Of a DNA stretch of 64,000 bases, positions 1 through 11,404 are shown piece after piece. A program made the translations under genes and the position numbers. Location: NCBI GenBank assembly GCA_027919835.1, contig JANVFP010000002.1, positions 1,488,001-1,552,000 of the forward strand, given 5' to 3'. The DNA comes from Lentinula raphanica (lineage: Eukaryota > Basidiomycota > Agaricomycetes > Agaricales > Omphalotaceae). The stretch's first letter is position 1. Every line of letters starts with the position of its first letter. Below the pieces are notes generated by a model, which was given only the letters and a program-made list of their open reading frames with translations, did no database searches and was not told the DNA's origin.

Positions 1-79
1 CAGCTTCGAACTCGGTGGTGAGAAGAAGACCAAGGGAGCAGCACTTACCTTCGTAGGTGTCTTCATATCCACCGCCCAT
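1..79 (-). CDS. Possible 5' end of a divergent gene (partial)
   Basis: On the minus strand an ATG at 79 opens MGGGYEDTYE and reaches a good 5' splice site (GTAAGT, plus positions 43-48). A possible 3' splice AG lies near position 11, after which the frame would run off the window edge. The start faces away from the NatA subunit gene at 447, giving a divergent pair with about 370 bp between the two starts. The product is not recognisable from ten codons. The plus strand also has an open frame here (2-238) that I treat as chance. Low confidence. Confidence 0.25.
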   Translation of the reverse strand, partial: MGGGYEDTYEGKCCSLGLLLTTEFEA

Positions 80-446
80 CCATTGACTGATGCGTATCCC
101 CTTCATTTAGTAATCGTCTGTTCTTCGTGTTTCTATGTACATCATGCTTTGGAAAGCACTATGCCATACTTGTACATCCTCGCATGCCTTTTATGTCCTC
201 CTTATCTGATCCAACACAGACGAAACTTGAAATTCTGATCATTGAGTGAGGCTTACAGCGACAATTCTCCCGCTGGGTTTATGTATAGGTACATACAATT
301 GTCAGCGATGTTAGAATATTACATCCAAAGAGAATTGCTATCCATCGTGCATAGCCAGAAAGATTTTAACCTTTGCGTGTTTATCATGATGTGTAACCTT
401 CAGCGCTCGCGTTCTACAACTTCTTTATACTCTGCCAACGTGTGGT

Positions 447-3400
447 ATGTCCAAAAAGGCTGCAGCTCCCTCCAATAGGACCTTGGCTTCCAAAGAGTCT
501 ACCTTATTCAAGGAGCTATTATCCCTGTATGAAAACAAGCAGCTCAAAAAAGGTCTGAAGACTGCCGACCAGATTCTGAAGAAATATCCCGAGCATGGTG
601 GCAAGTCACTTTCACTCGATATGCATGGAAACATTTTCGTGATCTCGATTCTCTGCGGCAGAAACACTATGCATGAAGGGCCTAGTCCTGGTGCATATGG
701 GCCGGCGGGACGAAGGAATAGAGCTAGTCAGAAAAGGCATCAGGATGGATCTCACCTCGCACATCGTGTGGCACGTTTTTGGGCTCATTCAGAAAGGAGA
801 GAAGAAGTATGAGGAGGCTCTCAAATCTTACATGCAGGCATTACGGTTTGATAAAGTACGTGGTTTGCAATCGGTTCTTGAAAGATGCTTAGTGGATCGG
901 GCAGGAAAACATGAACCTTCTTCGGGATGTCGCTCAACTACAAACACAACTCAGACTCTACGATGGCCTGGTTGAGACGAGGCATATGCTGTTACGGTTG
1001 CGGCCGACAGTACGTCAACACTGGATCGCATTGGCCGTCGCCTACCACTTGAGCGGTAATCTCGCTGAAGCAAAGAAAGTCGTGGTCGAATACGAAAAGA
1101 CTCTCAAGGTTTGTTGAATGCTTGACTGCATAGTCACCTCAAATTAACGGAATGTGTAGAATGTTCCTCATTATGATGTAGAGCATTCGGAGATGCTACT
1201 GTATCATGTCCGGTTGCTGGAAGAACTTGAGCAATATTCTGAAGCTCTGACACTGCTGGATGTCAGTGCAAAGGATCGTGCAATTGTAGACAAAACCGCT
1301 ATCATGGAGTTCCGAGGTACACTCATACTCCCATCATATCGCATTTGTGTGCTGACTTGTAGTCTTCAGCACGACTATTGTCCAAACTGAAATCCGAAGA
1401 GGCCGAGCATGCATGGAAAGTACTGGTCGAGCATAATCCGGAATGCTACGATTACTACAAAGGTTACATGTCAAACCAAAACCTTGATCTGGGTGTGTAT
1501 CAATTGTCCTGTGCCATCCGTGTTCCCTGCTCAACCCTGATCAGATAAAAATCCCGCTGAGGCGCTCGCCGTCCTTCGCGAATTCTCCGCGCAATTCCCC
1601 AAGGCTAACGTGCCTCGTCGATTATCTCTCTCATTAGCATCTGGCGAGGAATTCAGAGCATTGGCTCAACCTTATCTCCTCTCGGCATTGAAGAAAGGCA
1701 TACCCTCCCTCTTTGTCGATGTCAAATCTCTATATACCGACCCGGCCAAAATGAAGTGTTTAGAAGACATCGCAGAGTCGATACGTCAAGATACCTCTCC
1801 CGACTCATCCGTCCCGTCATCCTCATCTACGGAACCGACGACCTATCTCTGGTCTCTGTACTTCCTTGCCCAGCATTACTCCTACCTATCAGAACACACG
1901 AAGGCACTGGACCTTCTAGACACAGCTATGAGTCACACGCCTACCCTACCAGAACTCTATACTTGCAGAGCCCGAACGCTCAAACGCGCTGGGGACTTTT
2001 ATGGCGCCTCCCGCGCGATGGAGGATGCAAGACGTCTAGATGGACAAGATCGATTCTTGAATACCAAAAGCGCAAAGTATAGAATGAGAGCGGGGCTGAT
2101 AGACGAGGCTAGTGCGTTACTGGGGCTTTTCACCAAGGTACGTAACATGAATAACGTGCGTTCATCAAGATGTTCCTTCTCATTCATGGTCTAGAAAGAT
2201 GCACCAAGTCCAGGAGCGGACCTTGAAGAAATGCAGTCGCTATTCTACCTCCAGGAGGAGGGCGATGCACACCGACGAGCGGGGAAGTTGAATCTGGCGT
2301 TGAGGAAGTACACTGCCGTCCAAAGAGTAAAGTGGTCAACTTCCTTAGGGTACCGAGAAGTCAGTCACTGATATTCATTATAGGTGTTTGATGACTATGA
2401 AGACGACCAGTACGACTTTCATGGCTACTCTTTGCGCAAATCCACGATCAACATATATCTCAAGTGAGTGCCTCTATCGTGCGGAACAAATGTAACTTAA
2501 ATCCATCTGTACCTAGCGTCTTGAACTGGGAAGATCATCTTCGGTCACATCCTAGTTATATCAAAGCCGCCATAGCCGCCTCTCGAGTGGGCATCGAATT
2601 TACCATCAGGTCAGTATATTGAGGACTCATGATCATCTCTATAGATATATGTCGATGTCTTTGACGACCCTAAACTTGCCTCTGGCAATGTTGACGGTAC
2701 GAATGAGTTCGTTTTGTAACCCTTGGGTATTTACCGACTCTGCTCCAGGCAACTCAACAGATGCAGAGAAAAAGGCCAAGAAAAAGGCGAAGAAGGCCCA
2801 TCAGAAAGAAAAGGAGGATGCTGCAAAGAAAGGTATGCCAGTCCTATCCGCAATCTGGTCTGTGTCTCAATCAGAAATTACCTTACCCTAGCCGCTACTG
2901 CTGCCCCAAACAACTCCTCGAACGAAGATAAAGGGTTAGATGTACCCTTCAAAGATGAAGACCCAGACGGGATGAAGCTCTTGTCCTCCCCGGAACCATT
3001 GGAACTGGCTTGGAAGCTCCTGCAACCGTTAACGACCCTTGCTCAAAACAACATCGAGGTTTGCATAGCGATCTACGATGTGTCCATCCGTCGAAGTCAG
3101 TTCTGTCTTTTCACCTTACAACAAAAGTCTGAATGTTCGTTTAGGGAAGTATCTACAAGCTGCCCAGGCCTTGGCTCGTGCACGGGCGCTAGATCCAGAG
3201 TATCCTGACTTGCACGTACGTATCGTGCATGCCAGGCATTTTGGTCAGTAATCCTCTCAAGTGGTTGTTTCTCATATATATGTTAATGCACTGAAAGCAC
3301 AGTCTCCTCTCTGCCCGAAGCTATACCCCCTCCAGTCGGACCTGTCTTCAACGAGACACTTGACAAAATACTTCCAGAGGGCGTTGCCTTAGAGACATAC

Positions 3401-3838
3401 AATTCGCAATATCTACAAACCCACTCGACATCAGCAAACGCCATCTTGGCCGCGGCACAGGCTTCGCGTGTGTTGGGCGCGCCGTTACAAGAAGTAGAGG
3501 ATCTGTTGTTCACAGCACTTGGCGATGGAGTTCAGTTGGATATTAAGGTAGTAGGCTATCTGTTTTGATTGTGAATGAGGCTTATGAGTTCTTCGCAGAC
3601 TGCACTGGAGATTTCGAATTTCCTGAAGAAAGTCAAATCAAGTCGTGTGGATGAACTACTCCAGGCCCTCGATACCAAGTTCACAATCTCAACGGCATTC
3701 AAGGCGCCTGAAGAACTTGCCAAGTTGCGAGAATTGACACTGTCGACCAACGTGAACGGCAGTACGGAGAAGTTGGATAATGGTACTGCTGTTCCTATCG
3801 AGAACGAAGCTGAGTTGGGGAAGGGAGTATCTACGTGA
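447..3838 (+). CDS. N-terminal acetyltransferase A (NatA) auxiliary subunit, NAA15/Nat1-like
   Basis: This is the ribosome-anchoring, TPR-rich auxiliary subunit that scaffolds the catalytic Naa10 subunit for co-translational N-terminal acetylation. Fifteen exons can be joined in frame: 447-600, 662-855, 905-1108, 1160-1316, 1380-1492, 1545-2137, 2195-2336, 2384-2463, 2517-2586, 2645-2696, 2749-2832, 2892-3095, 3145-3243, 3303-3547 and 3599-3838. The N-terminus (KESTLFKELLSLYENKQLKK) and the following TPR-like helices match the family. So does the lysine-rich segment AEKKAKKKAKKAHQKEKE near 2760-2815, which precedes the LLQPL...NNIE region typical of NAA15. The first intron (601-661) starts GC rather than GT: only this splice gives HGETLCMKG. 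The exon 9 donor at 2587 was chosen over a stronger one at 2610 because it alone keeps the YVDVFDDP frame. The ATG at 447 is the first in frame with the conserved start. Confidence 0.9.
601..661 (+). other. GC-AG intron in the NAA15-like gene
   Basis: Exon 1 ends ...GAG CAT GGT G and the next bases are GCAAGT, with CAG closing the intron at 659-661. Using GC-AG restores EHG-ETLCMKG in frame. No GT donor nearby does so. The donor GCAAGT is the usual form of this minor intron class. Confidence 0.75.
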
Positions 3839-4071
3839 CATCTTATGAGTGTATTAGACGAATGCTGAGCGCTGAACATTGATTGAAATTCTGATTTTCA
3901 CCGATGTTGGCCATCGAAGGCTACTGACAATAATTGCTGAGTTGAATATCCACAGGTCAATTTAGGAGTACATTGCTAGTTCTTTGATACAGTGCTCACT
4001 ACAATAAATAGTATGGCGCGTATGTGAATTCTCTGCTTTCGTTCTTATGCAAAACCTGTGACATCCATCCT

Positions 4072-5458
4072 TCAAGGTTTGATAGCGATTTTCAATGCCT
4101 TTCGACTGTTCATTTTGTCCAATGCCGCCTGATAGTCCTCCAACTTGTAGACATCGGTGACCATACCCTTCACCTTGATCTTCCCGCTATCGAGATAGGC
4201 AACAGCGCGAGGGAAACAGTATGTTTGCGAGAAGGAGCCGATGATCTGTAAACACTTTCAGCATTCGTTGAAAGAAAAAGAGGCAGGGTTTGTAAACCTT
4301 GATTTCATCACCAAAGATCTTGCTTGGAGGCCAATGTACCAAAGCTTTGTTCTCGTATACACCGTAGATCATCAAAGTTCCTCCTCTCCTGACATAGTTG
4401 ATACTCTCATTCGCTAACTTCTCGACACCAGTTGCTTCGACGACAACATCAAAGCCGTAAGGATTATCTTCCTTCAGCTTTTTCCATTGGGCCTCAGGGT
4501 GCTGTCTGTCGAGTTCAATGTACTCGTCCGCAGCCTCGAGGTCTTTAGCAATATCCATCTTGATACCTTTGTTGGCAGCGATGACCACTCGAGAGGCGCC
4601 GTTGAGCTTGAGGAGCTGGGCCAGAATCAAACCTGTTGGGCCGGCACCGAGGAGGAGAACTTCGATTCCAACTTGGGGGTTAAGCTTGTCGAGACCGTGT
4701 ATGGCGCAAGCAGCGGGTTCAAGGAGTGTGGCTTCTTCATCGCTCAAATTCTTAATCTTGTAAAGCTTCTTTTGTTGACTACGTGAGATAACACGAATAA
4801 GACTCCACTTCCCATTCTTATTTTCGGTGAGACGTGAGAGAAATGCTTACTAGACGATGTAGTCGGCAAAACCGCCGTCCTGAGTAACACCCCTGGCGTT
4901 GAAGTGTTCACACAGTAGCTCCTCGCCACGTCGACAGTAGAAGCAGTTGCCGCACTGTGTAGACACTGAATCTCGAGGTAGATGACAGGGTTGAGGTAGG
5001 TACTTACAGTGATTCCGACATCGGCTACACATCGGTCACCTTTCTCAAAACCTTTGACGTTCTTGCCCATTTCAACGACGGTACCGATTGCTTCGTGTCC
5101 AGGAATGAGCGGGAATTTGGAAATGAATTCGCCTAATTGGTGGACGCGTCGATGTTTCGCCTACTGTAGATAAGGACACAACCGTGAACCTACCTTCATG
5201 AATGTGGCCATCGGTGCCACAAATACCACAGCAGGTAACTGAGATTGACAATGAGCGTGAAACCAAAGTCAAATGCACGATGTAGTATCACCTTTCAAAA
5301 GTACATCATCATCACCGACCTGGGGAATCGGAACGTCTTTGATGGAGAATTTATGAGGCTTGCAGCGAGAGACTGTCAGCCCAAGAAAGAGTGATTTTGC
5401 CGCATACATCGATACTTACCGCATCATACCAGAGCGCTTTCATTGTTCCTTCAGGCAT
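4072..5458 (-). CDS. Zinc-dependent medium-chain alcohol/polyol dehydrogenase
   Basis: NAD(P)-dependent oxidoreductase of the MDR (GroES-like) superfamily, probably acting on a sugar alcohol or secondary alcohol in the cytosol. Exons on the minus strand are 5420-5458, 5292-5358, 5194-5238, 5008-5132, 4851-4954, 4298-4778 and 4072-4245. The spliced protein begins [20 protein letters not shown]. Visible motifs are the catalytic zinc site CGICGTDGH and PGHEAIG, the structural zinc cysteines [15 protein letters not shown], the Rossmann turn [11 protein letters not shown] and the C-terminal [13 protein letters not shown] helix. All active-site residues expected of a working enzyme are present. The 4779-4850 intron has donor GTAAGC, and joining across it gives ADYIVYQQKK. 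The substrate cannot be read from sequence: sorbitol, arabinitol or butanediol dehydrogenase-like are all possible. It converges with the NAA15-like gene; the two stops lie 233 bp apart. Confidence 0.88.
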
Positions 5459-5529
5459 GGCGGGCAAGTTGATGATGATGAGGATGAAGGAGGGAGGTTG
5501 AAGAGAAAGACAAATCACTGAAGGCTCTC

Positions 5530-5535
5530 TTTATA
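5530..5535 (-). promoter_or_regulatory. TATA box of the dehydrogenase gene
   Basis: TATAAA on the minus strand, about 72 bp upstream of the ATG at 5458. The rest of 5459-5948 is the shared gap between the dehydrogenase 5' end and the 3' end of the isoleucyl-tRNA synthetase gene, with no other feature seen. Confidence 0.5.
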
Positions 5536-5948
5536 TCGCAAGCGGTTAGCTTCGTGACGTCATGTCAGCAATCCAGACGGTCCGACCTAGTTCCTCGAAT
5601 TTTTCCGCTCGACGACCTTAAGCTCAACGTAGAGCTGGGAATACTATACTTGTAGTCATACGCCGGCTCTATATGTATACTACTCACATCGACACCTGTC
5701 CTCAAAAGTTCACCAAGGCTCATGAAGCAACAAAGGCTGGTTATCTATCGGTTCATATCCTCCGAAATCCGATATAATTCGTTATCAGGTGCATCGCGCC
5801 ATTCGTTCTGATAGAACGAACACAGAAGAGAATTGAGCTGGAGTGCAACTTGAAAGGCAGCAGGGACAGCAGGGGCTGATTACTAGGAGAATAAGGTATA
5901 GTGTAGAAGAAATTATCGGCAGGGAATATACGTCAGTGTGAACCCGGT

Positions 5949-8900
5949 TCATCCCAACGAATGCAGTACATCCGCACATCTCACACAGGTTTCTTCGCCG
6001 GGTGGTTTTGTGAAAGTCCAGCACCGCGGGCATTTCGCAAGTGAAGCAGGCCGAACGCGTATCCCAATCGCATCTGAAAATGTAGACCTTTTCAGTAATT
6101 CCAGACTCAATCAATTGGTATGCGTACCTAGATCCCTTGCTATTTCTACTGAGCCGGTGTACACCCATTCTAAAGATTGTGTTCCGCTTCCGAGGGATCC
6201 TTCGTCGACCAGAAACGCATCCGAGGTTATAAAAAGTGTCTTGAGTAATGATTCTAAGCAAGGGTATTATTGAGCTCGTGAGGAACAAGAAGTAGAAGAT
6301 TGACATTGAGAATTACCTTCTCGTTTTAGTAATTCAATGAAAGGACGATCTACATCTTCACTTGGTAGAATAATGTCAATCTCTGCCTCCAGAGAACTTT
6401 TCACCTTCCTAAGGATAGATAGTGACGTTAACGGGGAAAGGAATGGACGGATATTGGAAAACGTACTTGTGTCCTCTAGCTTCCTCTAACAAGCCTAGGA
6501 CTGCTTTTCTCATATTCAACAGTGAGCTCATATCTTTTGCGGCTTCAAAATTTTCCCATCCCGAGTCCTACAGACAGCCTTGAGTCACACACGAAGATGG
6601 ACGGACCAAAGACATACTAGTTTTTTCCATCCATTTTCAAAGCCAGACGTTGGTTTCGAATTCGCGATCGCGTCAGAGTTATGACCGCGACGCAAATGTT
6701 CATGTATCTCCTCAGCCAAGTGAGGAAGGATCGGTGCCAAAATCGAGGTCATTGTGTTCAGAATCTATTGGTTGGTCAATATGAAAAATTTTGAGAAACC
6801 GATATTCGTAAAGAGCCAAACCTTTTCCAAGACCGTAACGACTGCTCTTCTCTCAAAACTCTGGAGAGAGTTGGCATAGAGGCAGTCCTTGGTGATGTCG
6901 AAGTATAATGAAGACAGTGTGATGTTCGCAAAGTTCACGAGCGCAGAAGTCACTAGAAATAGAATTCAATAACCATTCACGCAAATAAGTGAAGAATTAC
7001 CTTTTGCGAAATCATGCTCCTCGTATCCTTTCAATGCAGTCTGCTCAAGTACATAGAGCTCATGCATAACATATCGTTCAATCAGACCCATGTCCTTCCG
7101 CTCAACTCTCTCAAGACCTTCTAACACATCCCCATCGCCGATATTGCCTAAGATGAATCTCGCCGAGTTTCGAATTTTGCGCATAGATTCAGCAGTTTGA
7201 GTCAACGAAGTTCGCCCAATGGACATATCATTTTTGTATTCCACAGAAGCAGCCCACAAACGGAGGATATCGGCACCATAAGCAGGATCCTTTTTCTTGT
7301 CCTAGAAGACATATTGAAGGTAAGAACAGTAGAATAAAGCCACGAATATCGTGCAGAATACTTACAGATCCACCCAGAACTATTGTCAAAGGACTGACGA
7401 TATTCCCCAAGGATTTACTCATCTTCTTGCCCTTTTCATCCAGAACCATACCGTGCGTGATGAGTGCGCCGTAAGGACTGCGAGATTTCTCGACAGGACT
7501 CGTCACCTCCGCGCTGTCATCCAGAGCCGAAGCAGAGCCTATCGCAGTCAAAAGTTGGCTCTGGAACCAACCTCGATGTTGATCTGAACCTTCCAGACAA
7601 ACATCCGCACGGAACATCTTGCCCTCAGATGGAGACGGAGGTGACAACATCGACCATGAAGTTCCACTATCGAACCATACATCCATGGTATCTGTGGATT
7701 TTCGCCATTCTCCGGCATCAGCTGCTTTCATTTGAGGGGGCAAGAAGTCCTCTACTGGCCCCTCCCACCAATGTTGTACACCTTTTTCTTCCAGAACATT
7801 CAATATATGGTGGAGAGAGTCTCGGTTAAGCACAGCATCGCCGGTCTTTGTGTTGAGTAGGGCGGGAATGGGTACGCCCCACACACGTTGTCTGGATATA
7901 CACCATTCGGAACGCGATTGGATGAAGGACTCGAGTCGGTTGCGCGCTGGTGAGTATGTCAAAAACGAACACTCAAAAAGTCGAAGACAACTTACATTGA
8001 TCTGGATAGAACCGAACATCCTTCAAAGCCTCCAAAGCCTCCCCTTTGATTCGATCCAGGTTTGCAAACCATTGCGATGTTGCGCTATCAGTCATTCATA
8101 GTCAAATGTCAGAGTCATTTTAAGTCTTAACCGTAACGCACGTAACGATAATAGGCTTGTCCGTTTTCCAATCGTAAGGATACTTGTGGGTGTATCTCTT
8201 CACGGCGAGCAGTCTTCCAGCTTGTTTCAAGAGTTCGACGACTGTACGTGAGCCTTCATCAAGCACGGGTTGTCCTACAAGTGCCTCCCCTGCAGGTCCT
8301 ACGGCATCCACAACCTTGTTCGAGAATGAACCTTCGTGAACATGACAGACTAAGGAGTCTCGAGCAGCGAGCGTCCCAGACGAGATCAAATCATAAGAGC
8401 GGAATAGCTTGTAGTCCTCTTCTCCGTGAGCAGGAGCGCAGTGAACTAATCCAGTGCCAGACTCCGGCGTGACGTGCGAAGAACCCAGTACGTGTATCGA
8501 AAGAGGTTCAATTTCACGCAAGGAGGAAAAAATTGGTCGATATCCAAGGCCAATCAGATCTACACCTAGAGGAAGGTTCAGCAACATTGAATCGGATGAA
8601 GAGGAAATGTGCAATCACCTTTTAACTCTCCAAGTATTTCAACAGAACCTAAAATATCTTTGAGGGGTTCGAGTCGACTCTGAGCCACTAAAGTCAAAGA
8701 AGAGTCATTTGTTCGACGGATCAAGGAGTAATCCATCTCTGGATGCACAGCTATACCCTTGAAAGCCAGTCAATAAACGTTCACAGAACTGTGATAGGTC
8801 ATACCATATTCGCAGTCAGAGTCCAAGGCGTTGTAGTCCAGACCAAGAATTGAACCGGGCCAGATAGAGAGACCCCGGTCGTTTTGAGCACTGATTTGGC

Positions 8901-9899
8901 AGAAGGCACATCCAAAGAGAATGTAACGTAGACAGAATGGGAAACATGGTTATCTTTGTAAACCAACTCGGCTTCCGCCAGAGCAGATCGAGAAGAAGGG
9001 GAGTAGTGTACGGGGCGATATCGACGGTGTATGAGGCCTGTGGAATTGGGTCTGAGGTCTGACAATGTGTTCTGTGATAGAGGCTCGGACATACCATTAT
9101 TGACCATCTGCTCAAAGATTCGCAGCTGTCTCATTTCATAGTCGTGATCTAACGTGCGGTATGTTGATTTATTGTCGTCCCAATCAGCCATTATTCCGAA
9201 TTGACGAAACTGTTCTTTCTGTGATGCAACTTCTCTAATGGCCACTGCATGTGCAGCGCTACGGATGGTCGAGGGAGGAACATGAGAAGGGTCTTCCTAA
9301 GTGATATGTTTTGAGATGCATGATGATATTATGGTGAAGGCCAACGCGTACTCCAAGCTCTTGCAAGGCCTTATTCTCGATAGGAAGACCATGACAGTCC
9401 CACCCAGGAATATAGCTAGACAAAGCTTCAGTTTTGCTACCGTTTGTGTGCGAACACGAGGACGTACTGTACTTTCCGTCCTTTCAGCAACGCAAATCTA
9501 TTGATGATATCCTTGAGAATCTTGTTCAAAGCATGCCCTACGCGTTTTCTAAGACGAGACGCGTCTCATACATCAGTTGAGTATATGCTCACCCATATGC
9601 AAGTCACCATTGGCATAAGGTGGTCCATCATGGAACACAAATTCTGGCCCGTTGACGTTCTTGCGCTGAAGCTCCTAGATCACCAAAGAGCACAGTTCAA
9701 ATGAAGCACATTTCCTAACCTGCCATCGATACAATTCCTCGCAAGTTCGGGTCCGATAGAGCGCTTCGTTCTTCGTTGGGTCCGGTCTTAGTGGGAAAGC
9801 AGTCTTCGGGAGGAGAAGAGTGTTTGAAAAGGCCTTTGTGTCGAGCGGGACAGTGCTGAAAGCCCGCGACAAACGAGCTCCAGCATGTCTTCTGAGCAT
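5949..9899 (-). CDS. Isoleucyl-tRNA synthetase, mitochondrial (ISM1-like), many introns
   Basis: Class I aminoacyl-tRNA synthetase charging mitochondrial tRNA-Ile. The ATG at 9899 opens [17 protein letters not shown], an Arg-rich, acid-poor mitochondrial presequence. The first exons are 9720-9899 and 9593-9674, with the third ending at 9537 on its 5' side. The HIGH-type motif (PYANGDLHM / GHALNKIL) is split by the intron at 9538-9592. [14 protein letters not shown] lies near 7900 and the KMSKS loop ([11 protein letters not shown]) near 7410-7435. The last exon encodes a zinc ribbon, KCPRCWTF...[14 protein letters not shown], ending at the stop 5949-5951; the zinc tail is typical of bacterial/organellar IleRS. 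The anticodon-binding domain lies between 6300 and 7260. I did not resolve every internal exon. A separate cytosolic IleRS is expected elsewhere. Confidence 0.88.
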
Positions 9900-9978
9900 T
9901 CAAAGCGGATGTAAAGGAAATGGGCCTTCCGATAATTTTCCCACCGTCGTTGTTCAAGTTGTTCACCTCCACCTTCGT
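9900..9978. promoter_or_regulatory. Bidirectional promoter between IleRS and dephospho-CoA kinase genes
   Basis: Only 79 bp separate the two divergent start codons (9899 minus, 9979 plus), so both transcripts must start inside this gap or inside each other's first exon. No clear TATA box is seen. Confidence 0.5.
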
Positions 9979-10797
9979 ATGTTGGGTACTTTCAACCTCT
10001 CCCAGCAACTTATTTTGACATCTAACATGAACTAGTCATCGGTCTTACAGGTGGTATTGCCACTGGAAAATCTACAGTTTCCAACCTTCTCAAGGAACGA
10101 CATGTACCCGTAATCGACGCCGACGTATTAGCACGCCAAGTTGTCGAACCTGGCACATCAGGCTTAGCAAAGATCGTCAAAACATTTGGCGACAACGTTC
10201 TACTCCCCAATAGATCGCTAGACCGGAAAGCACTTGGCGCAATCATCTTCAAAGATGAACAGAAACGAAAGCAACTGAACGCGATCGTCCACCCAGCAGT
10301 CAGACGAGCAATGTTATGGGGCGTGATCAAATGCTGGTTAGCAGGACATAGAGTCTGTGTATTGGACGTACCACTTCTGATAGAGGGTCCGCTGTGGAAG
10401 TTGGTTTACAAGGTAGTGCTTGTGTATTGGTGCGTCAGTTCTCCCCGTCCCCCAAAATGACTTGATATTGATTCAGTAATGCAGTCCCCCTGATATCCAG
10501 CTTCAGCGGTTGATGCTTCGCGACAATTCGAACAAAGACGACGCGCTTTCACGACTCAATTCCCAAATTCCTATTGACGACAAGCTCAAATACGCTGATG
10601 ATAGGATAGACAATACCGGAGGGATCGAGGAACTAAAGGCTAAAGTTGATGAATTTGTGGAAAGACTAAAGAAAGAGGCTGGATGGACCTGGGTTCTGAG
10701 CTGGTTGATTCCACCATATGGCATCGCTTCGGCGGCTTGTATTCTAGCCTGGCGTGCCATATGGCGTTCCTCCAAGCTGAAGAGAAAAACCAGTTAA
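9979..10797 (+). CDS. Dephospho-CoA kinase (CoaE/CAB5-like) with C-terminal membrane segment
   Basis: Phosphorylates the ribose 3'-OH of dephospho-CoA, the last step of CoA synthesis. Exons are 9979-9985, 10036-10429 and 10485-10797. The first exon is only seven bases (ATG TTG G), and splicing yields MLVIGLTGGIATGKSTVSNL, placing the P-loop at residues 8-16. DADVLARQVV (nucleotide/CoA region), HPAVRRAM, the Walker B-like VLDVPLLIEG and IQLQRLMLRD follow in the order of the CoaE family. After the kinase fold the protein ends with WVLSWLIPPYGIASAACILA plus a Lys/Arg-rich tail, a likely single membrane span (10681-10760). A similar tail is known in fungal and animal homologues and fits a mitochondrial or ER membrane location. 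The acceptor at 10484 was chosen because it alone gives VYCPPDIQLQRL. Confidence 0.85.
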
Positions 10798-11404
10798 TTA
10801 TTTCTGACGGTATGACGTTCATCGTTCAATATAACATTGATATAGATTGTATACACATCGTGGATCCTCATCCATTTGTACTTCTAACCGATGTTCGTAC
10901 AGCTATCGACTGGTCAATCTCTGCTTTTCTGTGGTCTGATGAAGACAAGAGCATCCACAACCTGGGAGCAATTCGGAAGCCATCTCAAGGGTAGCATGAT
11001 GCGAACGACGCAGGATTTCTCGGATCAATCCTGGAACAAGCTCTAATTTGTTCCAAGAACAACAGATGTCATGTACTATCTTAATACCCTCGCTTCTCTC
11101 GTTTTCGATTCTTTTCTTGCGGTTGCATATGGCGACGAACCACTGATCAGGAAAAGATTGCCTTTATCCTTGTGATGTTCGTTCATTTCCTGGCTTTTTA
11201 CGGTCCGCACTCAGTCATGGGCACAGAGCTACGGGGGGGACATGCAGTGAGGGATCAGGTGTGGTCCGTATGTCATGCATGCACTCAATATCGGTAGGTA
11301 GGTAAGAGCTGTCCCAATCCCCCCTTCGCTTCACACTATATAAAGAGTCGTCGGACAATCTTAGCAACCTAGCAAGAATCAAGGTTCTTCTGTACAGCAC
11401 CATA
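10798..11404. promoter_or_regulatory. Intergenic region with TATA box for the GH16 gene
   Basis: About 600 bp without a supported gene. TATATAAA at 11337-11344 lies roughly 60 bp upstream of the ATG at 11405 and is the likely core promoter. Confidence 0.5.

Noticed and set aside
4487..4786. Plus-strand ORFs opposite the dehydrogenase gene
   Set aside because: Antisense shadows of the conserved Rossmann region.
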